Shown here: positions 1-7,229 of the stretch, one piece after another
Layout: each line of letters starts with the position of its first letter
Numbering within the stretch: position 1 is the first letter of the stretch
The notes under the pieces: model-generated
What the model saw: the letters and a program-made list of their open reading frames with translations, nothing else
The model's database searches: none
Told to the model about the DNA's origin: nothing
NCBI RefSeq assembly: GCF_023715745.1
Contig: NZ_JAMBOV010000002.1
Span: 372,001 to 436,000 of the forward strand
DNA length: 64,000 nt
DNA from: Microbacterium oleivorans
Lineage (GTDB): Bacteria; Actinomycetota; Actinomycetes; Actinomycetales; Microbacteriaceae
Direction of reading: 5' to 3'
Program-made: the position numbers and the translations under genes

Positions 1-743
1 ATCTGAGGCATCGGGGCGGCGAGCACCGTGAATGCGACGATGGGCGAGCTGGGATCGGCGTTGGCCGCTTGCCAGTCGGCGAAGGAGGTGACCGGGTCGT
101 CCACCATGAAGCTGCGCACCGACGCGTTCGTGCCCGGCACGACGAGCAGGATGCCGGCGGCCGTCGACGGATCTCCGGCCATCTCGATCATCGCGCCGCG
201 CTCGGGAGCGTACAGGTAGAGGTGCACGTCGCCGGCGACGACCCTCGTGAGGTAGCGGCGCTCGAGCAGGAGGTCACCGAGTTGCGCGGCGTCGTCCTCG
301 TCGTCGCCGCGGGTCAGGCGCTGGAGTCGTTCGTCGACACGCGCCAGTCGGGTGCGCGCCGCGTACCGGTTCGCCCGCACGCGGTCGACGGCGTCGATGC
401 CGTCGAGCGAACCGACGAGGAGGGGCGCGGTGCGGATGAGATCTGCGCGGTGCGCGACATCCATCCCCGTCCACCACGCCGCGGCCTCGCCGGCCGACGT
501 CCGCGTCAGCAGGGTCGCGATCAGCCCGGGGGTCCGTTCGAGCAGATCGGCGATGCCCGCGCGATCGAGAGAGGCGAGCTCGGCGAGGGCCGCGGGGACG
601 CTGGGCACGGCGGTATGGACGTGGTGATCCGGTACCGTCGTGGCAGCGGACGCCTCCGACACGGGAGCCACCGGAGCCACCAGGGCGAACGCCATCACCG
701 CAGCGGCCAACGCTGCGGTGGGATGGGCGTTCGCGCGCATCAT
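1..743 (-). CDS. Secreted alpha/beta hydrolase, DUF1023-type, C-terminus beyond window
   Basis: This gene starts at 743 (tandem ATG ATG; 740 is equally possible) and runs off the left edge, so only about 247 N-terminal residues are visible. A signal-peptide-like N-terminus (hydrophobic Ala/Val run, then VSEASAA) points to export. It is followed by a helical region with WWTGMD, IGxLDGI-like (VGSLDGIDAVDR) and RANRYAAR motifs. Then comes GDVHLYLYAPERG and a beta strand ending VVPGTNASVRSF. This order is what I associate with DUF1023 actinobacterial serine hydrolases; the nucleophile would lie beyond the edge. The reaction and substrate are unknown. A TACAAT -10 box seven bases upstream suggests a leaderless mRNA. 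Confidence 0.7.
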   Translation of the reverse strand, partial: MMRANAHPTAALAAAVMAFALVAPVAPVSEASAATTVPDHHVHTAVPSVPAALAELASLDRAGIADLLERTPGLIATLLTRTSAGEAAAWWTGMDVAHRADLIRTAPLLVGSLDGIDAVDRVRANRYAARTRLARVDERLQRLTRGDDEDDAAQLGDLLLERRYLTRVVAGDVHLYLYAPERGAMIEMAGDPSTAAGILLVVPGTNASVRSFMVDDPVTSFADWQAANADPSSPIVAFTVLAAPMPQ

Positions 744-750
744 AGCGCTG

Positions 751-756
751 ATTGTA
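751..756 (-). promoter_or_regulatory. -10 box of the DUF1023-type hydrolase gene
   Basis: TACAAT on the minus strand ends seven bases before the ATG at 743. No Shine-Dalgarno sequence fits between them, which suggests transcription starts at or next to the start codon. No clear -35 was seen. Confidence 0.5.
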
Positions 757-814
757 TTGGCTCCCGGGGCCGGTCCCCGCCACGCAAATCACGGGCCGGC
801 TGTCCCTTGACTCA

Positions 815-820
815 TAGACT
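815..820 (+). promoter_or_regulatory. -10 box of the MarR-family gene
   Basis: TAGACT lies exactly six bases before the GTG at 827 with no ribosome binding site between, the leaderless pattern repeated across this window. Confidence 0.55.
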
Positions 821-826
821 GCTCGC

Positions 827-1252
827 GTGGCAGATACCCCGACCGAGGATGCACCGCGTTTCAGCCCGGTGATCGCACTGCTCGCCGTCTCCGCCGCGTG
901 GGAGTCGCAGCTCGCCGCGGAGCTCCGCGACCTCGGCATCTCGACGCGGAAATTCGGTCTGCTCGGTCATATCGGCGCCGAACCCGGGATCTCCTTCTCA
1001 GAACTCGCGCGCCGGTCCCGGATCACCGTCCAGTCGGCCCATGCGGCGGTGCATGCCCTCGTCGACGACGGCCTGGTGGCCGACGCGACCGCACAGGCCG
1101 GGGCCGCCAGCGACCTCAGCGTCACCCCGCGGGGGGCGAAGGTCCTGCAGGACGCGCAGGAGCGGCTCGCCGCGCTCGACCGCGCCCTCGCGCAGGCGCA
1201 CCCCAAGGTCGCCGAGTCCTTGGACGGCATCCGAGCCGGCGTGGTCGAATGA
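827..1252 (+). CDS. MarR-family winged-helix transcriptional regulator
   Basis: A 141-residue protein of typical MarR size. An N-terminal helix precedes a winged helix-turn-helix at about residues 35-95 (FGLLGHIGAEPGISFSELAR, then SRITVQSAHAAVHALVDDGL and a wing ending LSVTPRGAKVL). A C-terminal dimerisation helix follows. Such proteins bind palindromic operators as dimers and usually respond to small phenolic or oxidising ligands; the ligand here is unknown. The start is GTG at 827, supported by a TAGACT box six bases upstream. The stop overlaps the start of the next gene (ATGA), so the DoxX-like membrane protein is its direct operon partner and a likely regulatory target. Confidence 0.8.
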   Translation: MADTPTEDAPRFSPVIALLAVSAAWESQLAAELRDLGISTRKFGLLGHIGAEPGISFSELARRSRITVQSAHAAVHALVDDGLVADATAQAGAASDLSVTPRGAKVLQDAQERLAALDRALAQAHPKVAESLDGIRAGVVE

Positions 1253-1665
1253 CGCGGCATCGCAACCGGTCGCGGCGCGATCCGCTGCGCTCTGTCGCGC
1301 GATCGGCGCTGGCGGCCGTCCTGGTCGCCGCCGGCGCCGGTCACCTCACGACCCTCCGTCGCGGCTTCCGCGTCGCTGTGCCCGACTGGGCGCCCCGTCT
1401 GCTGCGCACCGACAAGGACACCATCGTCGTCGTGTCGGGCGTGGTCGAGCTGATGCTCGGGGCGGGGCTCGTCCTCCTGCCGCGCGAGCGGCGTCGTGTC
1501 GGGGTCGCGGTCGCTGCGCTGTTCGTGGCCGTCTTCCCCGGCAACGTGCACCATTGGCGCACCGGCCGTGATGTCCCGGGGCTCGACTCGGACGCCAAGC
1601 GTTTCGCTCGGCTCTTCCTGCAGCCGGTCCTCGTCGCGTGGGCACTGTGGTCGACGCGCCGCTGA
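1249..1665 (+). CDS. DoxX-like small membrane protein
   Basis: A 138-residue protein with a basic N-terminus and about four hydrophobic segments. Visible blocks are AGAGHLTTLRRGF, VVSGVVELMLGAGLVLLP, VGVAVAALFVAVFPGNVHHW and LQPVLVAWALWSTRR. The pattern with GHL near the first helix and FPGNxHH before the last helix fits the DoxX-like superfamily of quinone or oxidoreductase-associated membrane proteins, but no activity is known for this branch. Its start overlaps the MarR gene by four bases, so it is co-transcribed with it. A paralogue sits at 3369-3821 and shares the ending ARLFLQPVLVAWALWSTR almost exactly. Confidence 0.7.
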   Translation: MTRHRNRSRRDPLRSVARSALAAVLVAAGAGHLTTLRRGFRVAVPDWAPRLLRTDKDTIVVVSGVVELMLGAGLVLLPRERRRVGVAVAALFVAVFPGNVHHWRTGRDVPGLDSDAKRFARLFLQPVLVAWALWSTRR

Positions 1666-1706
1666 TCGATCACAGCTATCGCGCAGGCTCGGCGGCGTCC
1701 TTCAGG

Positions 1707-1712
1707 TAGCCT
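1707..1712 (+). promoter_or_regulatory. -10 box of the DUF3817 gene
   Basis: TAGCCT sits six bases before the GTG at 1719, again with no ribosome binding site. Confidence 0.5.
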
Positions 1713-1718
1713 GAAGGG

Positions 1719-2180
1719 GTGTTCCGCGCCCCTGCCACCCTGTATCGCGTCCTCGCCATCGGCGAGGTGATCTCCTGGACCCTTCTGATCGCCGGACTCA
1801 TCGTCCGCGCCGTCGGCGGGCCGGCCGTCGCCGTCACCATCGGCGGCGGCATCCACGGCTTCGTCTTCCTCTCGTACGGGGCGACCGCCATCCTCGTCGC
1901 CCTGAACAACCGTTGGCGTCCGGGGGTCGCCCTGCTCGCCGTCGCCTCGGCGATCGTGCCGTACGCGACCCTCCCGATGGAGGTCTGGCTGCGCCGCACC
2001 GGGCGCCTCGACGGGCAGTGGCGGCTCGACGAGACCGACGACCCCCGCGACCGCCGCCCGATCGACCGGCTGCTGCGGTGGTTCCTCCGCCACGCGGGCA
2101 TCCTCGTCGCCCTCATCGTGGTCGCCGTCGTGGCGTTGTACGTCGCCCTGCTGATCCTCGGACCGCCGGGCGGCCGGTGA
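1719..2180 (+). CDS. DUF3817 integral membrane protein
   Basis: A 153-residue protein. It begins with the DUF3817 layout: an amphipathic start (ATLYRVLAIGEVISWTLLIA), then GIHGFVFLSYGATAILVALN and a third hydrophobic stretch to about residue 90. This is followed by a charged linker and a fourth helix near the C-terminus (ILVALIVVAVVALYVALLIL). DUF3817 proteins are common small actinobacterial membrane proteins without a known function. The GTG start is chosen because of the TAGCCT box six bases upstream. It is convergent with the methyltransferase gene, seven bases away, with no obvious terminator between them. Confidence 0.75.
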   Translation: MFRAPATLYRVLAIGEVISWTLLIAGLIVRAVGGPAVAVTIGGGIHGFVFLSYGATAILVALNNRWRPGVALLAVASAIVPYATLPMEVWLRRTGRLDGQWRLDETDDPRDRRPIDRLLRWFLRHAGILVALIVVAVVALYVALLILGPPGGR

Positions 2181-2187
2181 ACGCTCG

Positions 2188-3315
2188 TCAGCGACGCGTC
2201 GACACCGTCACGGTGAACTTCGCGTCGCGCGCCACCTGCCGCGTCGGTCCCACGATCCGCTCGAGCTCGCCCCGGTAGCGCAGTCCGGAGTTCCAGACGC
2301 ACCACAGTTCCCCGCCGGATCGCAGGACGCGAGCCGCGTCGGCGAACATCCGCGGCGCGAGCCGATCGGTCACTGCCGCGCCGCTGTGGAAGGGCGGGTT
2401 CAGTGCGATGAAGGATGCCGAGGCCTCCGCGCGTGCCTGAAGCAGGTCGTCCCTCACCACCTCGACCCGATCGGCCACACCGTTCGCCTCGGCCGTCGCC
2501 CGGGCCGACGCGACGGCGGCAGCCGACTGATCGGACGCGTAGACGCGTCGCTCCGGGTGAGCGAGGGCGAGATGGGCGGCGACCGCGCCCGTCCCGCAGG
2601 CGAAGTCGATGAGCGGGTCGGCGGTGTCGCCGCCGGGGTCACGGGGGAGGTGGGCGAGCAGGAGGCGGGTGCCGATGTCGAGCCGCGCACCCGCGAACGC
2701 GCCGCCGAAGGCGCGCAGGGCGAGACCGTCGGCCTCCCCGTCAGCCGGCACGGGATCGTGGCCGTCCTGCGGAGACCGTGCGACCAGCACGCGGGATTTC
2801 TGGCGCGCCAGCGTGACGTCGAGCTGCACGAAGGAACGCGCCAGCACGTCGTTCATCGCGCGCGTCATGTGCTTCAGCCGTGCTCCGGCGTAGACGACGA
2901 CGTCCGGGCGGGCGTGCGCTGCGATGAGCGCGGCGACGTCGTCGAGGGCGTCGAGCGAGCGGGGGAGGCGCAGCAGCACGACGCGGGCGCCCGAGACGAC
3001 CTCGGCGGCCAGGGGGAGCGAGGTCACCCGCGCGGCGAGCCCGAGCGCGGCGGCGTTCCGCGCAAGCGCGCGCTCGGCGACGAGGGCGTCCTGATGGACA
3101 CGGATGCCGGTGCCGCCGTCCCATGCCGCCCCCAGCGCGAGCGCGCCGTAGGCGTCGCCGATGACCGCGATCTCACCGGGCGCCGCGGCGGCCCGCGCTG
3201 CGGCCGATTCGTCGAGGATCAGCCGATCCGCGGCATCCGCCGCCACGAGCCCGGTCGCCTCGACGTCCGGAGAGCGGGACAGCCGCGCGAACGGGAAGGG
3301 CGCGAGGGAGGTCAC
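2188..3315 (-). CDS. RsmC/RlmG-like class I SAM-dependent methyltransferase
   Basis: A 375-residue protein with two Rossmann-like halves, as in the rRNA guanine-N2 methyltransferases RsmC and RlmG. The N-terminal half (about 1-190) is degenerate and lacks a clear SAM site. The C-terminal half has motif I DFACGTGAVAAH at about 237 and the catalytic NPPFHSG at about 306, the NPPF signature of enzymes acting on exocyclic amino groups of RNA bases. It probably methylates a guanine in ribosomal RNA; the exact position cannot be told. An in-frame ATG exists at 3384, but that start would run into the divergent gene. GTG at 3315 is preferred because TACCCT lies six bases before it. Confidence 0.8.
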   Translation of the reverse strand: MTSLAPFPFARLSRSPDVEATGLVAADAADRLILDESAAARAAAAPGEIAVIGDAYGALALGAAWDGGTGIRVHQDALVAERALARNAAALGLAARVTSLPLAAEVVSGARVVLLRLPRSLDALDDVAALIAAHARPDVVVYAGARLKHMTRAMNDVLARSFVQLDVTLARQKSRVLVARSPQDGHDPVPADGEADGLALRAFGGAFAGARLDIGTRLLLAHLPRDPGGDTADPLIDFACGTGAVAAHLALAHPERRVYASDQSAAAVASARATAEANGVADRVEVVRDDLLQARAEASASFIALNPPFHSGAAVTDRLAPRMFADAARVLRSGGELWCVWNSGLRYRGELERIVGPTRQVARDAKFTVTVSTRR

Positions 3316-3321
3316 GATTCG

Positions 3322-3327
3322 AGGGTA
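3322..3327 (-). promoter_or_regulatory. -10 box of the methyltransferase gene
   Basis: TACCCT on the minus strand, six bases before the GTG at 3315; part of a longer TATACCCT. It decides the start codon chosen for this gene. Confidence 0.5.
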
Positions 3328-3356
3328 TAGCCGGGCCGCGGCATCCCCCGTCGGGG

Positions 3357-3362
3357 GATACT
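3357..3362 (+). promoter_or_regulatory. -10 box of the second DoxX-like gene
   Basis: GATACT lies six bases before the ATG at 3369, so this gene also appears leaderless. It diverges from the methyltransferase promoter about 30 bases away. Confidence 0.4.
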
Positions 3363-3368
3363 CGGACG

Positions 3369-3821
3369 ATGAAGACTCTCGCACGCTGGGTACTCGCCGG
3401 CGCCATGGTGTTCGCCGGCCTCAGCCACCTGTTCTGGGCGCGCACGGAGTTCCAGGCGCAGGTCCCCGACGTCGTCACCGAGGTGCTGCCGATCGACAAG
3501 GACGGCGTCGTGGTCGCCTCGGGCGCCGTCGAGATGATGCTCGGCGCTGCGCTGGTCGCGCTGCCGAAGGAGCGGCGCCGGGTCGGAGTCATCCTGGCGA
3601 CCTTCTTCATCGCGATCTTCCCCGGCAACGTCGCGCAGGCGCTCGGCCGGCGCGACGGCTTCCGCCTCGACAGCGACAAGGCCCGCTGGGCGCGGCTGCT
3701 CTTCCAGCCGGTCCTCGTCGCGTGGGCGCTGTGGTCCACGCGGGATCAGGGGTCCACGCGGGATCAGGGGTCGACGCGGGATCAGGGGTCGACGCGGGAT
3801 CAGGGGTCGACGCGGCACTGA
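3369..3821 (+). CDS. DoxX-like membrane protein with C-terminal STRDQG repeats
   Basis: A 150-residue paralogue of the protein at 1249-1665, with the same four-helix layout. Blocks are GLSHLFWARTEFQAQVP, IDKDGVVVASGAVEMMLGA, VILATFFIAIFPGN and LLFQPVLVAWALWSTR. Where the paralogue stops after WSTRR, this protein continues with four copies of the hexapeptide STRDQG and ends STRH. The extension is encoded by an 18-bp tandem repeat (3735-3815). The repeat probably lies just after the last membrane helix and may be a neutral slippage product. The enzymatic role of this family branch is unknown. A strong hairpin follows directly. Confidence 0.75.
   Translation: MKTLARWVLAGAMVFAGLSHLFWARTEFQAQVPDVVTEVLPIDKDGVVVASGAVEMMLGAALVALPKERRRVGVILATFFIAIFPGNVAQALGRRDGFRLDSDKARWARLLFQPVLVAWALWSTRDQGSTRDQGSTRDQGSTRDQGSTRH
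3735..3815 (+). repeat. 18-bp tandem repeat inside the DoxX-like gene, 4.5 copies
   Basis: Four full units of tcSacgcgggatcagggg (S is c in the first two units, g in the last two) plus half a fifth. Units start at 3735, 3753, 3771, 3789 and 3807. The period is a multiple of three, so copy-number change keeps the reading frame and alters only the number of STRDQG hexapeptides at the C-terminus. Confidence 0.95.
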
Positions 3822-3822
3822 C

Positions 3823-3869
3823 GAGATGAGGGTGGCCCCGGTCAGATGGACCGGGGCCACCCTCATCTC
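3823..3869. terminator. Perfect 21-bp hairpin between convergent genes
   Basis: A 21-bp perfect inverted repeat (arms 3823-3843 and 3849-3869) with a five-base loop AGATG. It lies between the end of the second DoxX-like gene and the end of the xylose-type permease gene on the other strand. There is no T-tract on either side. Its position and stability fit a bidirectional terminator. Confidence 0.75.
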
Positions 3870-3879
3870 CGTCGCACCG

Positions 3880-5148
3880 TCAGGTGCGGATACCCCCGGT
3901 GCGCAGTCGCGACAGCGCGTCGACCGTGGCGGCGAGGATCAGGACGCCACCGGTGACGAGCAGGTTGAAGCCGGCATCCATCTGCAGCAGACCCAGCCCG
4001 TTGATGATGATGGCGATGACGAGCGCGCCGATCGCGGCGTGGATGAGACGCCCGCGACCGCCGAAGAGGCTCACGCCACCCACGACAGCCGCCGCGACGC
4101 CCGAGAGGACGATGTCGCGCCCCACCGCGCCGTCGACCGAGCCGACACGCGTCTGGTTGAAGAGCAAGGAGACCACCGACAGGCCCGAGGCGATGACGAA
4201 GCACCACCACTTCACCCAGCGGACCTTGATACCCGCGCGCCGTGCCGCCTCGGCGTTGCCGCCGATCGCGTAGACGTATCGGCCGAACTTGGTGCGGTCG
4301 AGCACGAACGTCCCGATGAAGAGGATCGTGAGGACGACCGGGACGATGGTCGGCACGCCCTCGATCGGGATGATCGACTGCGAGCGGTTGAGGTTGAGGA
4401 CGAACACCGCCGCGCCGCCGAGGATCGCCAGCACCGCGAGCTTCGCCCACACGAGCGCGATCGGACGGTTGGGAACGCCCGCCCGGGTGCGGCGTCGGCG
4501 GTCCCAGAACGACAGTCCGCCCGAGACCAGCAGCATCACGGCGAGCATGACCCAGCCTCCCCAGACCGGGAGTCGTCCGTTCTGCAGGGCCAGCAGCTCG
4601 GGTGCCTCGATGGGGTACAGACCGCCCGCGCCGATGATGAGCAGAGCGAGGCCCTGGTACCCGAGGAACAGGCCGAGGGTGACGACGAACGACGGGATGC
4701 CGATCCGCGCCACGAGGAAGCCGATCAAGGCTCCCGTCGCCAGGCCGATGAGCAGGCCGAGAGCGAGTGCGAGCGGCCACGGGACGTCGAGCTTGACGTT
4801 GAGGACGACGAAGGATGCGATGCCCACGCCGCCGGTGACACCCGCCGACAGGTCGATCTCGCCGAGGAGCAGCACGAACACCAGCGCCATGCCGAGGACG
4901 ACGAGGGATGCCGCCTGGCTCATGAGGTTCGCGAAGTTCACGGGAGTGAAGAAGAAGCGGCTCAGGATGCTGAAGAGGATGACGAGGAGGATGAGACCGC
5001 CGACGGCCGGCAGCGCCCCCATCTCGCCGCCGCGCACACGCTGCAGCCAGGCATTGATCTGATCGCCGACGCCGCCCTCGACGCCGCTGCCGATGAGGTC
5101 GCTGACGACGGGGTCGGGTGCCGCCGCGGTCCGGGTGCTGGTGCTCAT
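3880..5148 (-). CDS. Xylose-type sugar ABC transporter permease (XylH-like)
   Basis: A 422-residue membrane protein of the monosaccharide (CUT2) permease family. About ten hydrophobic segments follow a 45-residue cytoplasmic start. Family signatures include VLGMALVFVLLLGEIDLSAG at about residues 84-103, IGIPSFVVTLGLFLGYQG, GRYVYAIGGNAEAARRAGI and SGVAAAVVGGVSLFGGRG. It would form the membrane channel for the lipoprotein encoded at 5978-7066 and the ATPase at 5145-5933. The start overlaps the ATPase stop by four bases (ATGA), which fixes it. The substrate is inferred to be xylose or a similar pentose from the XylF-like binding protein. Confidence 0.87.
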   Translation of the reverse strand: MSTSTRTAAAPDPVVSDLIGSGVEGGVGDQINAWLQRVRGGEMGALPAVGGLILLVILFSILSRFFFTPVNFANLMSQAASLVVLGMALVFVLLLGEIDLSAGVTGGVGIASFVVLNVKLDVPWPLALALGLLIGLATGALIGFLVARIGIPSFVVTLGLFLGYQGLALLIIGAGGLYPIEAPELLALQNGRLPVWGGWVMLAVMLLVSGGLSFWDRRRRTRAGVPNRPIALVWAKLAVLAILGGAAVFVLNLNRSQSIIPIEGVPTIVPVVLTILFIGTFVLDRTKFGRYVYAIGGNAEAARRAGIKVRWVKWWCFVIASGLSVVSLLFNQTRVGSVDGAVGRDIVLSGVAAAVVGGVSLFGGRGRLIHAAIGALVIAIIINGLGLLQMDAGFNLLVTGGVLILAATVDALSRLRTGGIRT

Positions 5149-5933
5149 GCGTCGCCTCCGACGGGGATCGTGGATGTCCCGACGAGCTGCACGCCCGGCG
5201 GGACCTTGGTTCCGGTGATGTAGCCGACGATGTCGTCGCGGGTGGTCTCGGTGGTCGCGACCTGGGCGACCATCTGGCCGAGGTAGAGGACGGCGATGTC
5301 GTCGGCGACCGCGAACACGTCGGCCAGGTTGTGGCTGATGAGCACGACGGCCACACCCTGATCGGCGAGCCGTCGGACGAGGTTGAGGACCTGCTCCGTC
5401 TGCGCGACGCCGAGGGCTGCGGTGGGCTCGTCGAGGATGACCACACGCGCCTTCTTCAGCACCGCGCGGGCGATCGCGACCGTCTGCCGCTGGCCGCCGG
5501 ACAGGCTCGAGACCTTCTGGCGGACGCTCTTGACGGTCCGCACGGACAGCGACCGCAGCGTGTCGGACGCCTCCTTCTCCATGCGCCCCTCGTCGAAGGT
5601 GCCGCCGATCACCTCCTCGCGGCCGAGGAACATGTTCTGGACGATGTCGAGGTTGTCGCACAGGGCGAGGTCCTGGTAGACGACTTCGATCCCCAGGGCA
5701 CCCGCTTCGCGGGGGGTCCGGAGCGACTGCTCCTGACCGTCGACGAGGATCTCGCCGGTGTCGTAGGGCTGCACGCCGGCGAGGCCCTTGATCAGAGTGG
5801 ACTTTCCGGCGCCGTTGTCGCCGACGAGGGCGGTGACCATTCCCGGTCGGACCGTGAGGTCGACGCCCTTGAGGACGCTGACCGGGCCGAAGGACTTCGT
5901 GACGCGCCGGAGTTCGATGATGGGTTCGCTCAT
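5145..5933 (-). CDS. Sugar ABC transporter ATP-binding protein, single nucleotide-binding domain
   Basis: A 262-residue ATPase with one complete nucleotide-binding domain: Walker A GDNGAGKST at 38-46, Q-loop VYQDLAL, signature LSGGQRQTVAIARA and Walker [12 protein letters not shown], then the switch histidine in LISHN. Most CUT2 importers (XylG, RbsA, MglA) carry two fused domains in about 500 residues; this one is half-size, as in the FrcA-type systems, and must work as a homodimer. It sits between the binding-protein gene (45 bases upstream) and the permease gene (four-base overlap). The closest relative in the window is the ATPase at 8414-9253. Confidence 0.88.
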   Translation of the reverse strand: MSEPIIELRRVTKSFGPVSVLKGVDLTVRPGMVTALVGDNGAGKSTLIKGLAGVQPYDTGEILVDGQEQSLRTPREAGALGIEVVYQDLALCDNLDIVQNMFLGREEVIGGTFDEGRMEKEASDTLRSLSVRTVKSVRQKVSSLSGGQRQTVAIARAVLKKARVVILDEPTAALGVAQTEQVLNLVRRLADQGVAVVLISHNLADVFAVADDIAVLYLGQMVAQVATTETTRDDIVGYITGTKVPPGVQLVGTSTIPVGGDA

Positions 5934-5977
5934 GCGGGTTCTCCTGAGAGGTCGAGGTGTCGCGCACCCTCGTCAGA

Positions 5978-7066
5978 TCACTCGACGCCGTACTCGGCGC
6001 ACTTGTCGGCGAGGCTGACGCCGGCGATCTCGCCGGAGCAGACGTCCGAGGCCGAGGCGTCGCCGGCGGCGACGACATCCTTGACCTCGTCGGGCCCGAC
6101 GAGCTGCGGCGTCACCGCGATGTACGGCGTGCCGTCCTCGAGCTTCTGGTCCGCGCTCGGCGTCGATCCCTGGAGGAGGTCGGTCGCGACCTTGATCGCG
6201 GCCTCGGCCTCATCCTTGACCGGCTTGTAGACCGTGGCGGTCTGCCACCCGGTGAGGATGTTGCGCAGGCCCTCGACGTTCGCGTCCTGGCCCGAGACGG
6301 CGACACCCGTGAGGTCGCGGTCCTGGAGCACCTTGATGACGCCGTCCGCGTTGGTGTCGTTTGCGGCCCAGACGCCGTCGACCTTGCCGCCGTTGGCGGT
6401 GAGCGCCTGCTCGAAGTTGGTCTGCGTCTTCGCGCCGTCCCAGACTCCCGGGGGCTCCGCGACCGGCTTGATGCCGGCTGCTTCCATGACCTCGACGGCG
6501 CCCTTCTTGAACATCGCCGCGTTGCCGTCGGTCGGGTCGCCGCCCATGTAGTAGACGGCCGCGGTCGCCGGGTCCTTGCCCGCGGCCTCGAGGCCGTCGA
6601 GGACCGTCTGCCCTTCGAGCTTGCCCACCTCGACGTTGTCGAAGGAGACGTAGTAGTCGGCGCCCTGGAACGGACGGTCGTAGGCGATGACGGGGATGCC
6701 CTGGGACTTCGCCTTGGTGGCCACACCCACAGCGGCGCCGTTGTAGTCGACGAGCAACATCACGCCGCAGCCCTGGGTGAGCTGCTGGTCGCCGATGGTC
6801 GCGTACTTCGAGGTGTCGCCCTGCGCGTTCTGGATGTCGACGTCGAAGCCGGCGGCCTTGAGGCCCTCATCCAGGTACTTGCGGTCGAAGTTCTCCCAGC
6901 GGGGCGAGGACGCCGCGTCGGGGAGGATGACGCACGCGCGGCCGGCTTCGGCCGGTTCGGCGCCGCCGCTCGAGCCCGCGGGTGCCGGGGTGTTCGAGGT
7001 GGAACAGCCGGCGAGCAGGAGTGCAACGGCCCCCAGGGCTGCTGCGACGGACAGGGACTTCTTCAT
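5978..7066 (-). CDS. Xylose-type sugar-binding lipoprotein (XylF-like)
   Basis: A 362-residue lipoprotein. The N-terminus MKKSLSVAAALGAVALLLAG ends in a lipobox with Cys21, so it is lipid-anchored outside the membrane. The rest is a periplasmic-binding-protein type 1 fold. Typical pieces are [56 protein letters not shown] and VAVSGQDANVEGL, all close to the XylF pattern for D-xylose. The start at 7066 is chosen because AAAGG precedes it by seven bases and the signal peptide begins there; a longer in-frame ATG at 7135 would cover the promoter. It heads the second transporter unit. Confidence 0.88.
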   Translation of the reverse strand: MKKSLSVAAALGAVALLLAGCSTSNTPAPAGSSGGAEPAEAGRACVILPDAASSPRWENFDRKYLDEGLKAAGFDVDIQNAQGDTSKYATIGDQQLTQGCGVMLLVDYNGAAVGVATKAKSQGIPVIAYDRPFQGADYYVSFDNVEVGKLEGQTVLDGLEAAGKDPATAAVYYMGGDPTDGNAAMFKKGAVEVMEAAGIKPVAEPPGVWDGAKTQTNFEQALTANGGKVDGVWAANDTNADGVIKVLQDRDLTGVAVSGQDANVEGLRNILTGWQTATVYKPVKDEAEAAIKVATDLLQGSTPSADQKLEDGTPYIAVTPQLVGPDEVKDVVAAGDASASDVCSGEIAGVSLADKCAEYGVE

Positions 7067-7118
7067 CGTTCGCCTTTCGACAGTGAAATCAAACGAGCGC
7101 GACATCGCGCTTGACGAT

Positions 7119-7157
7119 GATCTTGATGCGTTCACGAAATGAAGTCAAGATGTGAAC
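7119..7157 (-). promoter_or_regulatory. Promoter with interleaved inverted repeats upstream of the binding-protein gene
   Basis: Two inverted repeats interlock here: ATCTTGA (7120-7126) with TCAAGAT (7145-7151), and GTTCAC (7130-7135) with GTGAAC (7152-7157). On the minus strand a -35-like TTGACT (7148-7143) and a weak -10 CAAGAT (7125-7120) coincide with the first pair of arms. This layout suits a repressor operator. The neighbouring ROK regulator is the obvious candidate, but that is inference. Confidence 0.5.
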
Positions 7158-7229
7158 ATAACGCTTTCGTCACCGCTGACGACCCGATGCGCGGCGACCC
7201 ACAGCGTCCTCCAGCGCGGGTGCGACTCG

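Noticed and set aside
3316..3384. Longer N-terminus for the methyltransferase from ATG 3384
   Set aside because: It would overlap the divergent DoxX-like start and both promoters, and the added residues look non-coding (Ser-rich start).
3735..3815. CRISPR-like array
   Set aside because: The 18-bp units are contiguous without spacers and translate in frame as STRDQG at the end of a real gene.
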